Source of the DNA: Xylanimonas cellulosilytica
Lineage (GTDB): Bacteria; Actinomycetota; Actinomycetes; Actinomycetales; Actinomycetaceae
Assembly: GCA_001072465.1 (NCBI GenBank)
Contig: JVKM01000013.1
Location: forward strand, 1-33,820
DNA: 33,820 nt
Direction: 5' to 3'
Shown here: positions 1-7,635 of the stretch, piece by piece
Numbering within the stretch: the first letter of the stretch is position 1
How the letters are laid out: every line of letters begins with the position of its first letter
Program-made: the position numbers and the translations under genes
Notes under the pieces: generated by a model
The model's database searches: none
What the model saw: the letters and a program-made list of their open reading frames with translations, nothing else
What the model was told of the DNA's origin: nothing

Positions 1-2
1 TC

Positions 3-326
3 GCCTTGAACAACATGGTTGGCGCGCAGCTGGTGGGCGTGGAGCCCAGCCTGATTGCTTCCCAGCAGTTCAAGCTGGATCCTAAGGGCCAGACCGTGGT
101 TAACAAGAACGACACGGTCTACCAGATGATGTCGGCCACCGACTTCTGGCGACTGGGCAATGACACCTACGACCTGTGCGTGGAGCAGAACTGCGAGTAC
201 TACTCGTCCTGGACCGTGGACGTGGAGGGCTCCGGCTCTGACCTGACCTACGTGTGGACCCTGAAGATCGAGGGCTCCGACCAGCCCGACAAGCCGCTGG
301 TCCGCCGCTTCAAGGTCGCCAAGTAA
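3..326 (+). CDS. C-terminal part of an unrecognised protein (5' end outside window)
   Basis: The frame is open from the window edge to a TAA at 324-326, giving the last ~107 residues of a longer protein. A TTG at 6 could be read as a start, but it has no ribosome binding site and the frame continues upstream, so I treat the gene as truncated by the window. The piece is soluble-looking, rich in Asp, Ser, Val and Trp, with two close cysteines (CVEQNC) that could form a disulfide, and it ends in a basic tail (RRFKVAK). There is no membrane segment. The next gene starts 56 bases downstream on the same strand, so it may share a transcript with the WXG/PPE-like and protease genes. I do not recognise the family. 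Confidence 0.6.
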   Translation, partial: ALNNMVGAQLVGVEPSLIASQQFKLDPKGQTVVNKNDTVYQMMSATDFWRLGNDTYDLCVEQNCEYYSSWTVDVEGSGSDLTYVWTLKIEGSDQPDKPLVRRFKVAK

Positions 327-382
327 GCAACCGGGCGCGTTGCAGCGCTCTTTCATCTTCCATCAATTTTAAGGAGCTACAA

Positions 383-898
383 ATGGCCGGAGAATCCGTT
401 TCCGTTGACAGCGCAAAGCAGGTAGCGGCAACCACGAACGTCGTCGAAAGCGGACAGGCAGTCACCTCGTCCGCGCAGGGGTCGTCGTCCCTGGGCGCCG
501 CTCAGAAGTCCATGTTCTGGGGGCAGGAAGCTGGGCCCCGCTCCATGGGCGACAGCTCCGCCAAGCTATTCGACACGGTGTCGGAAGTCCTCGCAAAGGA
601 AGCAGAACTCATCACCACCTTCGAGGCTGAGATCAACGCCACCCTCAAGAGCTTTACCGGGACGGAACAGGACAACAAGCTGCAGCTGGCGCAGATTCAG
701 GAAGCGCTGAACCGAGTCGACAAGTCCGACGCGGCAGCCGCACTTAAGGCAGCACAACACGAGCTAGAGAAGTTCGTCGGAGGCTCAGTACTTGCCCTGC
801 CCTCTCTACTTCCCAAGCAATCGGGGACGACGCATTCAACGGCTAGCGGCGAATCTACCACCCAGGCTCCTACGCAAAGCGCACAGCCCGAAGTCTGA
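383..898 (+). CDS. 171-aa helical protein, possible type VII secretion-associated
   Basis: The start is the ATG at 383, preceded by a good ribosome binding site (AAGGAG at 371-376, six bases away); the open frame extends further upstream but overlaps the previous gene. The protein is low complexity and Ser/Ala/Gln-rich at both ends, with a central helical part (about residues 55-130) that begins after an FWGQEAGP stretch. It has no signal peptide, no membrane segment and no tyrosine, so it lacks the YxxxD/E secretion motif of mycobacterial substrates. Size, helical core and position just ahead of a WXG/PPE-like gene suggest a small partner or substrate of a type VII-like system. That is inference from context; no named family is recognised. 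Confidence 0.72.
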   Translation: MAGESVSVDSAKQVAATTNVVESGQAVTSSAQGSSSLGAAQKSMFWGQEAGPRSMGDSSAKLFDTVSEVLAKEAELITTFEAEINATLKSFTGTEQDNKLQLAQIQEALNRVDKSDAAAALKAAQHELEKFVGGSVLALPSLLPKQSGTTHSTASGESTTQAPTQSAQPEV

Positions 899-930
899 GT
901 CACTTTTCTGGCTGTAGAAAGGATTTTGTT

Positions 931-2634
931 ATGGTTTCCTCTCCTATGTACGAACGCCTCAAGGTCTTCATGGAGGCTGCCCGCTCCAATCGCGACCTGG
1001 ACGCGTGGGACTCCGACCACAAGCAGACGCTCAAGGGCCTCGAAGAATCCGTTGAGCGCCTCAAGCAGTACCGCGACTCGCAAGGATTTGTGGGCGAGAC
1101 AGCCGAAGCCATGAACGCTTGGGTAGATCGGGCAGTAGAACGCATCAATACTCACGCGGAAACCTATAGGAGGGGACACAACACCTATCAGGCAGGTCGC
1201 TTGGCCATGGCGGCAGCACTGAGTGAGGGACAGCTCCTCTCTGAGACGCTTTTGGATGCCGACACCGCAGCCATGCGCGACAACCCCGTCGTCATGGTTC
1301 CTAGCTCCGATCCCGGAGGCGGCATTTCCGTGCTGGGCAAGCGCTTCACAACCGGCGCCGCCTACGTGGACGCAGTCGAGGCTCAGGCCAACGCTCAGCG
1401 CGAGGCAGCGGCGACGCGCATCCTGGAGCGAGTGAACTCGATGACGAGCGATCTCAGTAGCAGCATGCAGGAGATTCAAGGTCTTGTAAACGCTCAGAAG
1501 GAGAACCCTGATTGGGAGGGCTCCTCACATCCACATCCGGGTGCCGGTGCCGCAGACACATGGGCGAATAGCGCGTCTGATTCTTTCGGCCGTTCCGCAG
1601 GCCGCAACCCATCCTCGGGCACCTACCCGGGTGGTTTCGCCCAGCCGTGGTGGAGCGAGGCGGACGCCGCCGCCGCACAAAACCGTACGGTCGCATCGGG
1701 CGCAATCCCGACCCAGGAGCCGGCCTACGGTGAGCTTGGGTCGCGGACGAACCCGATCACGGACCCCCAGGAACTGATGGGCACCGACCTGCTCCACACC
1801 GCTGTGAACGGTACTGCGTACCGTAACGGCGTCGTCGGCGGGCACACCCCCGCCCCTCCGGCCGACGTGGATCACCCGCTGTGGCGCCTTAACGGCGGCG
1901 CAGCCTCCGACTCTGCAACGGCCGGCCGCCTCGGCGGCGCTGGCGTCCTTGGCGCGGGCGCACTCGGCCTGCGCGGTGCAGCCCGCATGGGCTCGGGCAG
2001 CTTCGGCGGCTCCGGCTCCCTCGGCGGCTCCAGCGTCTTCGGCCGCTTCGGCGGCGCCGGTTCCGGTTCCAGCGCCCTCGGACGCTTCGGCGGCGCGGGT
2101 GCCGGCGCGAACGGCCTCGGCGGGTCCGGTTCGGCCGGTGGCATGTCCGGCGCCGGTCGTATGGGCGCTGCGGGCATGCGCGGCGTGACTGGCTCCACCA
2201 GCGGCATGGGCGGTGCGGGCACGGCCGGCCTGAAGGTCGGCTCCTACTCGGGTTCGGGCTTCGGCTCCTACACTCCCCCCGCGGGTTCCGCGGGCGCTGC
2301 CGGCGCTGGCAGTGCGAACGGAGCCGCCGGTTCCTCCGGCGTCACCGGCACCACGGGCGCGAACGGCGGCGGCGCTGCCGGCGCGGCTGGAGCTGCCGGC
2401 AAGGGCGGCGCGACGAACGGCGGCTTCATGGGAGCCGGCGCGGGTGCGGGCGCAGGTTCTGGCAAGGACGACAAGAAGGGCCGTAAGAGCCGGTACGTGG
2501 CGTTCAAGTTCGACGACGACGAGGACGAGCTGCCCGCAGGCTACGTGAATCCCCTGTCGCAGACCTCCGGCACTGACAAGGACATCACGCCAGCGAGGCG
2601 TAACGATGACGGATGGGACCCGCGCCAGTGGTGA
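931..2634 (+). CDS. WXG/PPE-like N-terminal domain protein with Gly/Ala-rich tail
   Basis: ATG 931 follows GAAAGGA with seven bases of spacing. Residues ~1-195 look like long helices with a turn around GFVGETAEA (52-60), reminiscent of the W-x-G turn of WXG100/PPE-type type VII secretion substrates. Residues ~200-330 are Pro/Gly/Trp-containing and probably disordered. Residues ~332-511 are almost entirely Gly, Ala and Ser with GAGAG and GGSGS runs. The last ~55 residues switch to a basic (KKGRKSR) then acidic (FDDDEDE) segment and end DGWDPRQW. There is no signal peptide or membrane helix, as expected for a type VII substrate. The stop codon overlaps the GTG of the first protease, so the two are probably translationally coupled. 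Family assignment is by architecture only; no canonical YxxxD/E motif was found. Confidence 0.8.
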   Translation: MVSSPMYERLKVFMEAARSNRDLDAWDSDHKQTLKGLEESVERLKQYRDSQGFVGETAEAMNAWVDRAVERINTHAETYRRGHNTYQAGRLAMAAALSEGQLLSETLLDADTAAMRDNPVVMVPSSDPGGGISVLGKRFTTGAAYVDAVEAQANAQREAAATRILERVNSMTSDLSSSMQEIQGLVNAQKENPDWEGSSHPHPGAGAADTWANSASDSFGRSAGRNPSSGTYPGGFAQPWWSEADAAAAQNRTVASGAIPTQEPAYGELGSRTNPITDPQELMGTDLLHTAVNGTAYRNGVVGGHTPAPPADVDHPLWRLNGGAASDSATAGRLGGAGVLGAGALGLRGAARMGSGSFGGSGSLGGSSVFGRFGGAGSGSSALGRFGGAGAGANGLGGSGSAGGMSGAGRMGAAGMRGVTGSTSGMGGAGTAGLKVGSYSGSGFGSYTPPAGSAGAAGAGSANGAAGSSGVTGTTGANGGGAAGAAGAAGKGGATNGGFMGAGAGAGAGSGKDDKKGRKSRYVAFKFDDDEDELPAGYVNPLSQTSGTDKDITPARRNDDGWDPRQW

Positions 2635-3854
2635 GCATCTCTTCCAACGCCGCGCCCCGTTCTCCCTTCGGTTTTGTGGGGAGGGCGGGGCGCGCCGCGC
2701 GCGCCCTGACCACCGCCGCCTCCGCACTCGCACTGGCCGTCGGTGCCCTCGCCGTGGCCCCGGTCCCCGCGCACGCGGCAGATCCCATCACCACCCAGGA
2801 GTACTTCTCTTACTATCATCTGGACTCCGCTCGCCAAAAGGGTTACACCGGCAAGGGCATCACCATCGCCCTCATCGACGGCCCCGTCGATACGAGCGCC
2901 CCTGAACTGGCGGGTGCCAACATCGTCGACAAGAGCCGCTGCACGATCGAGGACTCCGCGAAGGGTATTCGTCACGGTACCGACATGGCGACTATTCTGG
3001 TCTCCCCATACACCGGCGTGGCCCCCGACGCCACGCTGTACAGCTACCAGTTATCCAACAACAGTTCAATTTCTGAAGGCACCTGCAAGAATGACGGAAA
3101 GAGGCTCAACAGCTTCGACACGCTCATCAACCAGGCAGTCGAAGACGGTGCCCAAATCATCTCCATCTCACAGGGAACAGGGTACCTGGGTACCGCCGCC
3201 AAGTGGGCCATCGCCAACGCAATTGCGCACGGTGTCATCATTGTTGCTTCAGCCGGCAACGCGTCAGATAACGAAAACACCACTCACTTGGGCCGCTACT
3301 CCGGCGTTGTGGGTGTTTCTGCCATCAACACGGACGGCACGTTCGCATCGTATTCCTCCTGGGGCAACGGAGTCGTGACCGCCGCTGTCGGTGGACCCTT
3401 CAACACCCTCGACGAAAATACGAATCAGCCCACCACCGTGCAGGGCACCTCTATGTCGACGGCTCTCGTCGCCGGCATGCTGGCCCTAGCGCGTCAGAAG
3501 TGGCCCGACGCGACCCCCAACCAGATCCTCCAGTCTCTCGTGCGCTCGGGTCTGAACCCCAATCATGACTGGAATGAGAAGACCGGATACGGCGCGGCCG
3601 CCTTGGGTTCCCTCGTGAACGACGATCCTTCGCAGTATCCGGACGAGAACCCGATCCTCCAGAAGCAGGGAGGTTCCGAACCCACGCCTGACGAGGTCGC
3701 CGACTACGCTGACGGACTTGTTAGTCCCACATCAACCGTAGATCTTCCTGATTCCTACGTGTACCGGGGTGCCGACGACCAGGTCGTCCTGTATCAGTCG
3801 GATCTCAAGAATGAGATTCACCTGGGAACGAGTCCCCGCTACCACCGGAAGTGA
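2631..3854 (+). CDS. Secreted subtilisin-like serine protease, mycosin-like (copy 1)
   Basis: S8-family peptidase of about 407 residues. Counting from GTG 2631, the triad is Asp83 (IDGP), His115 (RHGTDMA) and Ser274 (GTSMST), with oxyanion Asn210 (ASAGN); all are intact. A signal peptide precedes AHAADP, so the enzyme should act outside the membrane. Cys104 and Cys152, the only cysteines, could form a disulfide. After the catalytic domain a ~75-residue tail contains YPDENP, YADGL and YRG and ends HLGTSPRYHRK. No C-terminal membrane helix is present, unlike mycobacterial MycP. GTG 2631 overlaps the upstream TGA (GTGA) and matches the junctions of copies 2 and 3; ATG 2613 is an alternative giving six more residues. 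Mycosins process or assist type VII secretion, but this role is inferred here. Confidence 0.9.
   Translation: MSISSNAAPRSPFGFVGRAGRAARALTTAASALALAVGALAVAPVPAHAADPITTQEYFSYYHLDSARQKGYTGKGITIALIDGPVDTSAPELAGANIVDKSRCTIEDSAKGIRHGTDMATILVSPYTGVAPDATLYSYQLSNNSSISEGTCKNDGKRLNSFDTLINQAVEDGAQIISISQGTGYLGTAAKWAIANAIAHGVIIVASAGNASDNENTTHLGRYSGVVGVSAINTDGTFASYSSWGNGVVTAAVGGPFNTLDENTNQPTTVQGTSMSTALVAGMLALARQKWPDATPNQILQSLVRSGLNPNHDWNEKTGYGAAALGSLVNDDPSQYPDENPILQKQGGSEPTPDEVADYADGLVSPTSTVDLPDSYVYRGADDQVVLYQSDLKNEIHLGTSPRYHRK
2688..2706 (+). repeat. GC hairpin in 5' block of protease copy 1
   Basis: Left arm GGGCGCGC (2688-2695), loop CGC, right arm GCGCGCCC (2699-2706): eight G-C pairs. It sits inside a 75-nt block (2651-2725) repeated in the next two proteases and lies about 55 bases after the upstream stop codon. 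Confidence 0.7.
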
Positions 3855-3856
3855 GC

Positions 3857-5089
3857 ATGACACACGCGCAACCATGCGCGCAGCCCGCGCCCCGTTCTCC
3901 CTTCGGTTTTGTGGGGAGGGCGGGGCGCGCCGCGCGCGCCCTGACCACCGCCGCCTCCGCCCTCGCACTGGCGGTCGGAGCCCTCACCCTGGCCCCGGCC
4001 CCCGCGCACGCGGCGGACCCCATCACGACCCAGGAGTACTTCTCCTACTACTATCTGGATGCCGCTCGCGAGAAGGGCTACACCGGTAAGGGTATGACCA
4101 TCGCCCTCATCGACGGCCCCGTCGACACGAGCGCACCTGAACTGGCCGGCGCCAACATCGTCGACAAGAGCCGCTGCACGATCGAGGCATCAGCACGCGG
4201 AAAGCGTCACGCTATCGATATGGCTGCGATCCTCGTGTCTCCTTACACTGGTGTTGCACCTGACGCGACGCTTTACAGCTATCAGTCTTCCAATGTGGAT
4301 TCTATTTCCGCGGGCTCATGCGAAACCGACGGCAAAACCCTCGATAGCTTCGGGACGCTGATCAATCAGGCAGTTGAAGACGGCGCTCAGATCATTTCGA
4401 TTTCACAGGGGGCGCCAGATAAGTCCGATGAATTGAAGTGGGCTATTGCCAATGCTGTCGCGCATGGCGTGATTGTCGTCGCTTCTGCCGGCAACGAGGG
4501 GAAAGACGAAAACTCTTCCCACCTGAGCAAGTGGTCTGGTGTTGTGGGTGTTTCTGCCATCAACACGGACGGAACGTTCGCGTCCTACTCCTCCTGGGGC
4601 AACGGTGTCGTCACCGCAGCTGTTGGCGGGCCTTTCAACACTCGCGATCCGGAAACGAATCAGCCCACGAGCGGTAAGGGCACTTCTATCTCGACGGCCC
4701 TTGTCGCCGGCTTCCTAACCCTGGCACGCCAGAAATGGCCCGATGCCACACCCAACCAGATCCTCCAGTCCCTGGTCCACACCGGCCTGAACCCCAACCA
4801 CGAGTGGAATCAATACACCGGCTACGGTGCTATTGACGGCGGCGGACTCGTCATCGACGACCCCTCGCAATACCCGGACGAAAATCCGATCCTCAACAAA
4901 CCGGGAGGTTCTTCACCTACTGCGCAGGAAATCGCTGACTACGGTGATGGAATCATTGATCCCACCACCAATCGAAAGGTCCCCGATTCCTACGTGTACC
5001 GAGGCATTGACGATCAAGTCGTCCTGCACCAGTCCGACCTCAAAACACCGCTGCACCTGGGAACGAGCCCCCGCTACCACCGGAAGTGA
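3857..5089 (+). CDS. Secreted subtilisin-like serine protease, mycosin-like (copy 2)
   Basis: This is the second of three tandem S8 peptidases, about 410 residues. ATG 3857 has GGAAG five bases upstream; GTG 3851, which overlaps the previous TGA, is the alternative start. Counting from ATG, the triad is Asp86, His118 and Ser277 (GTSIST), with Asn213 (ASAGN). The residues after the catalytic His are unusual: RHAIDMA rather than HGT, so the near-invariant Gly is Ala. The signal peptide, the cysteine pair (SRC and GSC) and the C-terminal tail ending HLGTSPRYHRK match copy 1. There is no C-terminal membrane segment. The signal-peptide region is nucleotide-identical to copy 1 over 75 bases, while the catalytic part has drifted. 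It is probably secreted and active, but the His-loop change makes activity less certain than for copy 1. Confidence 0.9.
   Translation: MTHAQPCAQPAPRSPFGFVGRAGRAARALTTAASALALAVGALTLAPAPAHAADPITTQEYFSYYYLDAAREKGYTGKGMTIALIDGPVDTSAPELAGANIVDKSRCTIEASARGKRHAIDMAAILVSPYTGVAPDATLYSYQSSNVDSISAGSCETDGKTLDSFGTLINQAVEDGAQIISISQGAPDKSDELKWAIANAVAHGVIVVASAGNEGKDENSSHLSKWSGVVGVSAINTDGTFASYSSWGNGVVTAAVGGPFNTRDPETNQPTSGKGTSISTALVAGFLTLARQKWPDATPNQILQSLVHTGLNPNHEWNQYTGYGAIDGGGLVIDDPSQYPDENPILNKPGGSSPTAQEIADYGDGIIDPTTNRKVPDSYVYRGIDDQVVLHQSDLKTPLHLGTSPRYHRK
3923..3941 (+). repeat. GC hairpin in 5' block of protease copy 2
   Basis: Same eight-pair hairpin as in copy 1, inside the 75-nt block 3886-3960, which is identical to 2651-2725. 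Confidence 0.7.
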
Positions 5090-5091
5090 CC

Positions 5092-6324
5092 ATGACACAC
5101 GCGCGACCTAGCGCGCAGACCGCGCCCCGTTCTCCCTTCAGCTTTGTGGGGAGGGCGGGGCGCGCCGCGCGCGCCCTGACCACCGCCGCCTCCGCACTCG
5201 CATTGGCTGTGGGTGCGCTTATGGTGGCGCCCGCTCCTGTTCTCGCCGATGACGGAGTTACCACCCAGGACTATTTCTCCTACTACCACTTCGACAAGGC
5301 ACGCGAGAAGGGCTATACAGGTAAGGGCGTGACCATCGCTGTCATCGACGGCCCCGTAGAACTCAGTGATCCAGAGCTAGCCGGCGCCAACATCACCGAC
5401 AAGAGCCGCTGCACCATTGAAGCATCCATTGAAAACCGCTACCACGGCAGTGAGATGGCAGCGATTCTGGCCTCCCAGAAGTACGGCGTCGCCCCCGACG
5501 CGACAATCCTGTCCTACCAGGTTCGCTCAACCGGAGACCGCTCAGCGGGCACCTGCGATGATGGTCCAGAGCAGCTCGATAGCTTCGCCGCACTGATCAA
5601 CAACGCCATCGATGACGGCGCACAAATCATCTCGGTCTCCCACGGTTCAACCGATCACGGCGTCGCACTCAAAATGGCGATCGCTCGCGCGATGAGCAAG
5701 GGCGTCATCATCGTCGCCTCCGTTGGTAACAACGGGAAGGACGAAAACGACACGCACCTGAGCTGGTGGTCTGGCGTCGTAGGCGTCTCCGCCATCACCA
5801 CCGACGGACAGTTCGCCTCGTATTCTTCCTGGGGAAACGGAGTCACCACATCAGCTGTCGGTGGCCCTCTCACCGTCCGCGATTTTGACACAGGCAAAAC
5901 AGCCACCACAAACGGCACATCAAACTCCACCGCACTAGTCGCCGGCATGCTCGCCCTCGCACTCCAGAAGTGGCCCAACGCAACCCCCAACCAGATCCTC
6001 CAGTCCCTCGTCCACACAGGCCTGAACCCCAACCACGAATGGAACAAGTACACGGGCTATGGTGCGATCGACGGCGGTGCGCTGGTGAACACTGATCCGT
6101 CGCAGTACCCCGACGAAAACCCCCTGGCACAAAAACAGGGCGGCTCCTCCCCCACCCCAGAGGAAGTGCAAGACTACGCTGACGGACTCATCTATCTGCC
6201 CACCGACATGGATCGATTCCCCAAGTCCTACATCTACCGCGGCACTGACGAAGACATCGTCACAGGTCTTAGCTACGGCATCGACATCCACCTGGGAACG
6301 AGCCCCCGCTACCACCGGAAGTAG
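5092..6324 (+). CDS. Secreted subtilisin-like serine protease, mycosin-like (copy 3)
   Basis: Third tandem S8 peptidase, about 410 residues. ATG 5092 lies three bases after the upstream TGA with GGAAG in front; GTG 5086 overlapping that stop is the alternative. From ATG the triad is Asp86, His118 (YHGSEMA) and Ser277 (GTSNST), with Asn213 (ASVGN). It is the most divergent of the three: the signal peptide ends near VLADDG, and the linker before the tail differs. It keeps the two cysteines (SRC, GTC) and the C-terminal motifs YPDENP, YADGL, YRG and HLGTSPRYHRK. It is the last gene of this plus-strand run; a large hairpin follows 22 bases after its TAG. Secretion is predicted; the target is unknown. 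Confidence 0.9.
   Translation: MTHARPSAQTAPRSPFSFVGRAGRAARALTTAASALALAVGALMVAPAPVLADDGVTTQDYFSYYHFDKAREKGYTGKGVTIAVIDGPVELSDPELAGANITDKSRCTIEASIENRYHGSEMAAILASQKYGVAPDATILSYQVRSTGDRSAGTCDDGPEQLDSFAALINNAIDDGAQIISVSHGSTDHGVALKMAIARAMSKGVIIVASVGNNGKDENDTHLSWWSGVVGVSAITTDGQFASYSSWGNGVTTSAVGGPLTVRDFDTGKTATTNGTSNSTALVAGMLALALQKWPNATPNQILQSLVHTGLNPNHEWNKYTGYGAIDGGALVNTDPSQYPDENPLAQKQGGSSPTPEEVQDYADGLIYLPTDMDRFPKSYIYRGTDEDIVTGLSYGIDIHLGTSPRYHRK
5158..5176 (+). repeat. GC hairpin in 5' block of protease copy 3
   Basis: Same hairpin within block 5121-5195, which differs from copies 1 and 2 at only two of 75 positions, both outside the hairpin. Confidence 0.7.
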
Positions 6325-6346
6325 CCTCGGCAACCCGACACAGCGA

Positions 6347-6391
6347 AGCGCCCCTGCCACCCACCATTCATCCGTGGGTGACAGGGGCGCT
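6347..6391. terminator. Large hairpin between convergent protease genes
   Basis: AGCGCCCCTG (6347-6356) pairs with CAGGGGCGCT (6382-6391), and inside it CACCCAC (6358-6364) pairs with GTGGGTG (6374-6380), with one mismatched pair between the two stems and a 9-base loop. It lies between the stop of copy 3 (6324) and the stop of copy 4 (6402), so it can serve both strands. No U-tract follows on either strand, which is common in high-GC actinobacteria. Confidence 0.75.
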
Positions 6392-6401
6392 CCCCTCTGC
6401 G

Positions 6402-7616
6402 CTACTTCTTCTTCGCGTTACTCGCATTGCTCGCGTGGAAGCGAGGGCTGGTCCCCAGGTGCGTCGGATAGCCGTGCTCGCGGCTCATGGTGAGACGCTC
6501 ATCGAAACCCCGATACTGGTAGGAATTGTCCGCGTTGATGCGCCTCGGGTCCACCAGGCCGTCCGCATAGTCCGCGATGTCTTGGCGGGTCGGAATGGAC
6601 TCGTAGCCCTTGTTCAAGAACGGGTTCTCGTCCGGGAACTGGGTCGGATCCGTCGTCAGCAGCACGTACGGGTCCACCGCGCCGTACCCCGTGTACGGGT
6701 TCCAGTAGCCGCCGTTGCCGCCGATACCCGTGCGGGCCAGGGCCTGAAGAAGCTGGTTCCCCGTCGCCTCGGGCCAGCTCTGCTTCGCCAACGCCAGGAA
6801 GGACGCGACCGTAGGAGACGCGAACGACGTCCCCTGCCAATACGAGGTCTCCCACGTGATGCCGCTCCTCGCGTAAGGACGCGACACGGACGCAGTCGAC
6901 ACGAAGTCCCCGTAGTTCGAATACGAGGTCAGCGACCCATCGGGATTCACCGAGGACGCCCCCACCACGCCGGTCATGCGCGCGAGCGACGTCTTCGGGT
7001 TGTACTCCGACTCATTGCCGAGAGGGGCCACGACGGGCACCTTCTGCGTGATCGCGCGAGCCAAGGCCCAGCGCATGCTCTCAGTGTCGGTGCTGTACGT
7101 CGACGACATCGTGATCACGTCCACCCCATCGTTGAGCGCCAGCTCAATGAGCACCGACACCGTCGAGTAGCCACGATCCCACCAGCCGATCGCGCAATCC
7201 CTACTCGGCGTGTCACCCTGCAAAGACACCGTGTAGCGGTTGAGCCTCGCCTCGGGAGCGATCCCAAACTCCGGGGCTGAGATAATCTGGGCGATGACCG
7301 TGCCGTGCTCCCAGCTGTCCTCGCTGGACTCCACGTCGCAGCGGCTCATGTACTGGGTGTTCGCGCCCTGCAGCTCCGGGATGTTCGTGTTCACCGGGCC
7401 GTCCAGCAGGCCGATCGTCACGCCCCGGCCGGTGTAACCCGACGCGTGGAGCTGCCCCAGGTAGTAGTAGGAGTAGTAGTCCTGCTCGTCCGACGTGATC
7501 GGAGCGCGCGAGGCCTGGGCCGGGGCGGCAGGAAACACGAGGGCCGCGCCCGCGAGCGCGCAGGCAACTCCCAGGCCGGCGCCGCGCCGCGCCAGGCGTG
7601 CCATCAGATGACTCAT
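6402..7616 (-). CDS. Secreted subtilisin-like serine protease, mycosin-like (copy 4)
   Basis: S8 peptidase of 404 residues with Asp72 (LLDGP), His104 (EHGTVIA), Asn201 (PLGN) and Ser264 (GTSFASP). The start is ATG 7616, with AAAGGA six bases upstream; the ATG at 7604 lacks a binding site. A signal peptide (about residues 1-36) ends at PAQAS. It is clearly related to the three plus-strand copies: Cys93 and Cys141 match their cysteine pair, and the tail carries FPDENP, YADGL, YRG and HLGTSPRFH before a short Lys-rich end. It has no C-terminal membrane helix. It is the last gene of the fn3-duf58-transglutaminase-kinase operon, 19 bases after the kinase stop. The link between this operon and the plus-strand protease set suggests a shared envelope process, but that is inference. 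Confidence 0.92.
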   Translation of the reverse strand: MSHLMARLARRGAGLGVACALAGAALVFPAAPAQASRAPITSDEQDYYSYYYLGQLHASGYTGRGVTIGLLDGPVNTNIPELQGANTQYMSRCDVESSEDSWEHGTVIAQIISAPEFGIAPEARLNRYTVSLQGDTPSRDCAIGWWDRGYSTVSVLIELALNDGVDVITMSSTYSTDTESMRWALARAITQKVPVVAPLGNESEYNPKTSLARMTGVVGASSVNPDGSLTSYSNYGDFVSTASVSRPYARSGITWETSYWQGTSFASPTVASFLALAKQSWPEATGNQLLQALARTGIGGNGGYWNPYTGYGAVDPYVLLTTDPTQFPDENPFLNKGYESIPTRQDIADYADGLVDPRRINADNSYQYRGFDERLTMSREHGYPTHLGTSPRFHASNASNAKKK

Positions 7617-7635
7617 CAGCTGTCCTTTCGCTGTC

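Noticed and set aside
1930-2460. Possible tandem DNA repeat or CRISPR-like array
   Set aside because: The repetition follows Gly/Ala/Ser codons inside a coding frame, with no constant repeat and spacer lengths.
1525-2733. A 402-codon open frame opposite the Gly/Ala-rich gene
   Set aside because: Pure Arg/Ala/Gly/Thr low complexity caused by the repeat-rich opposite strand.
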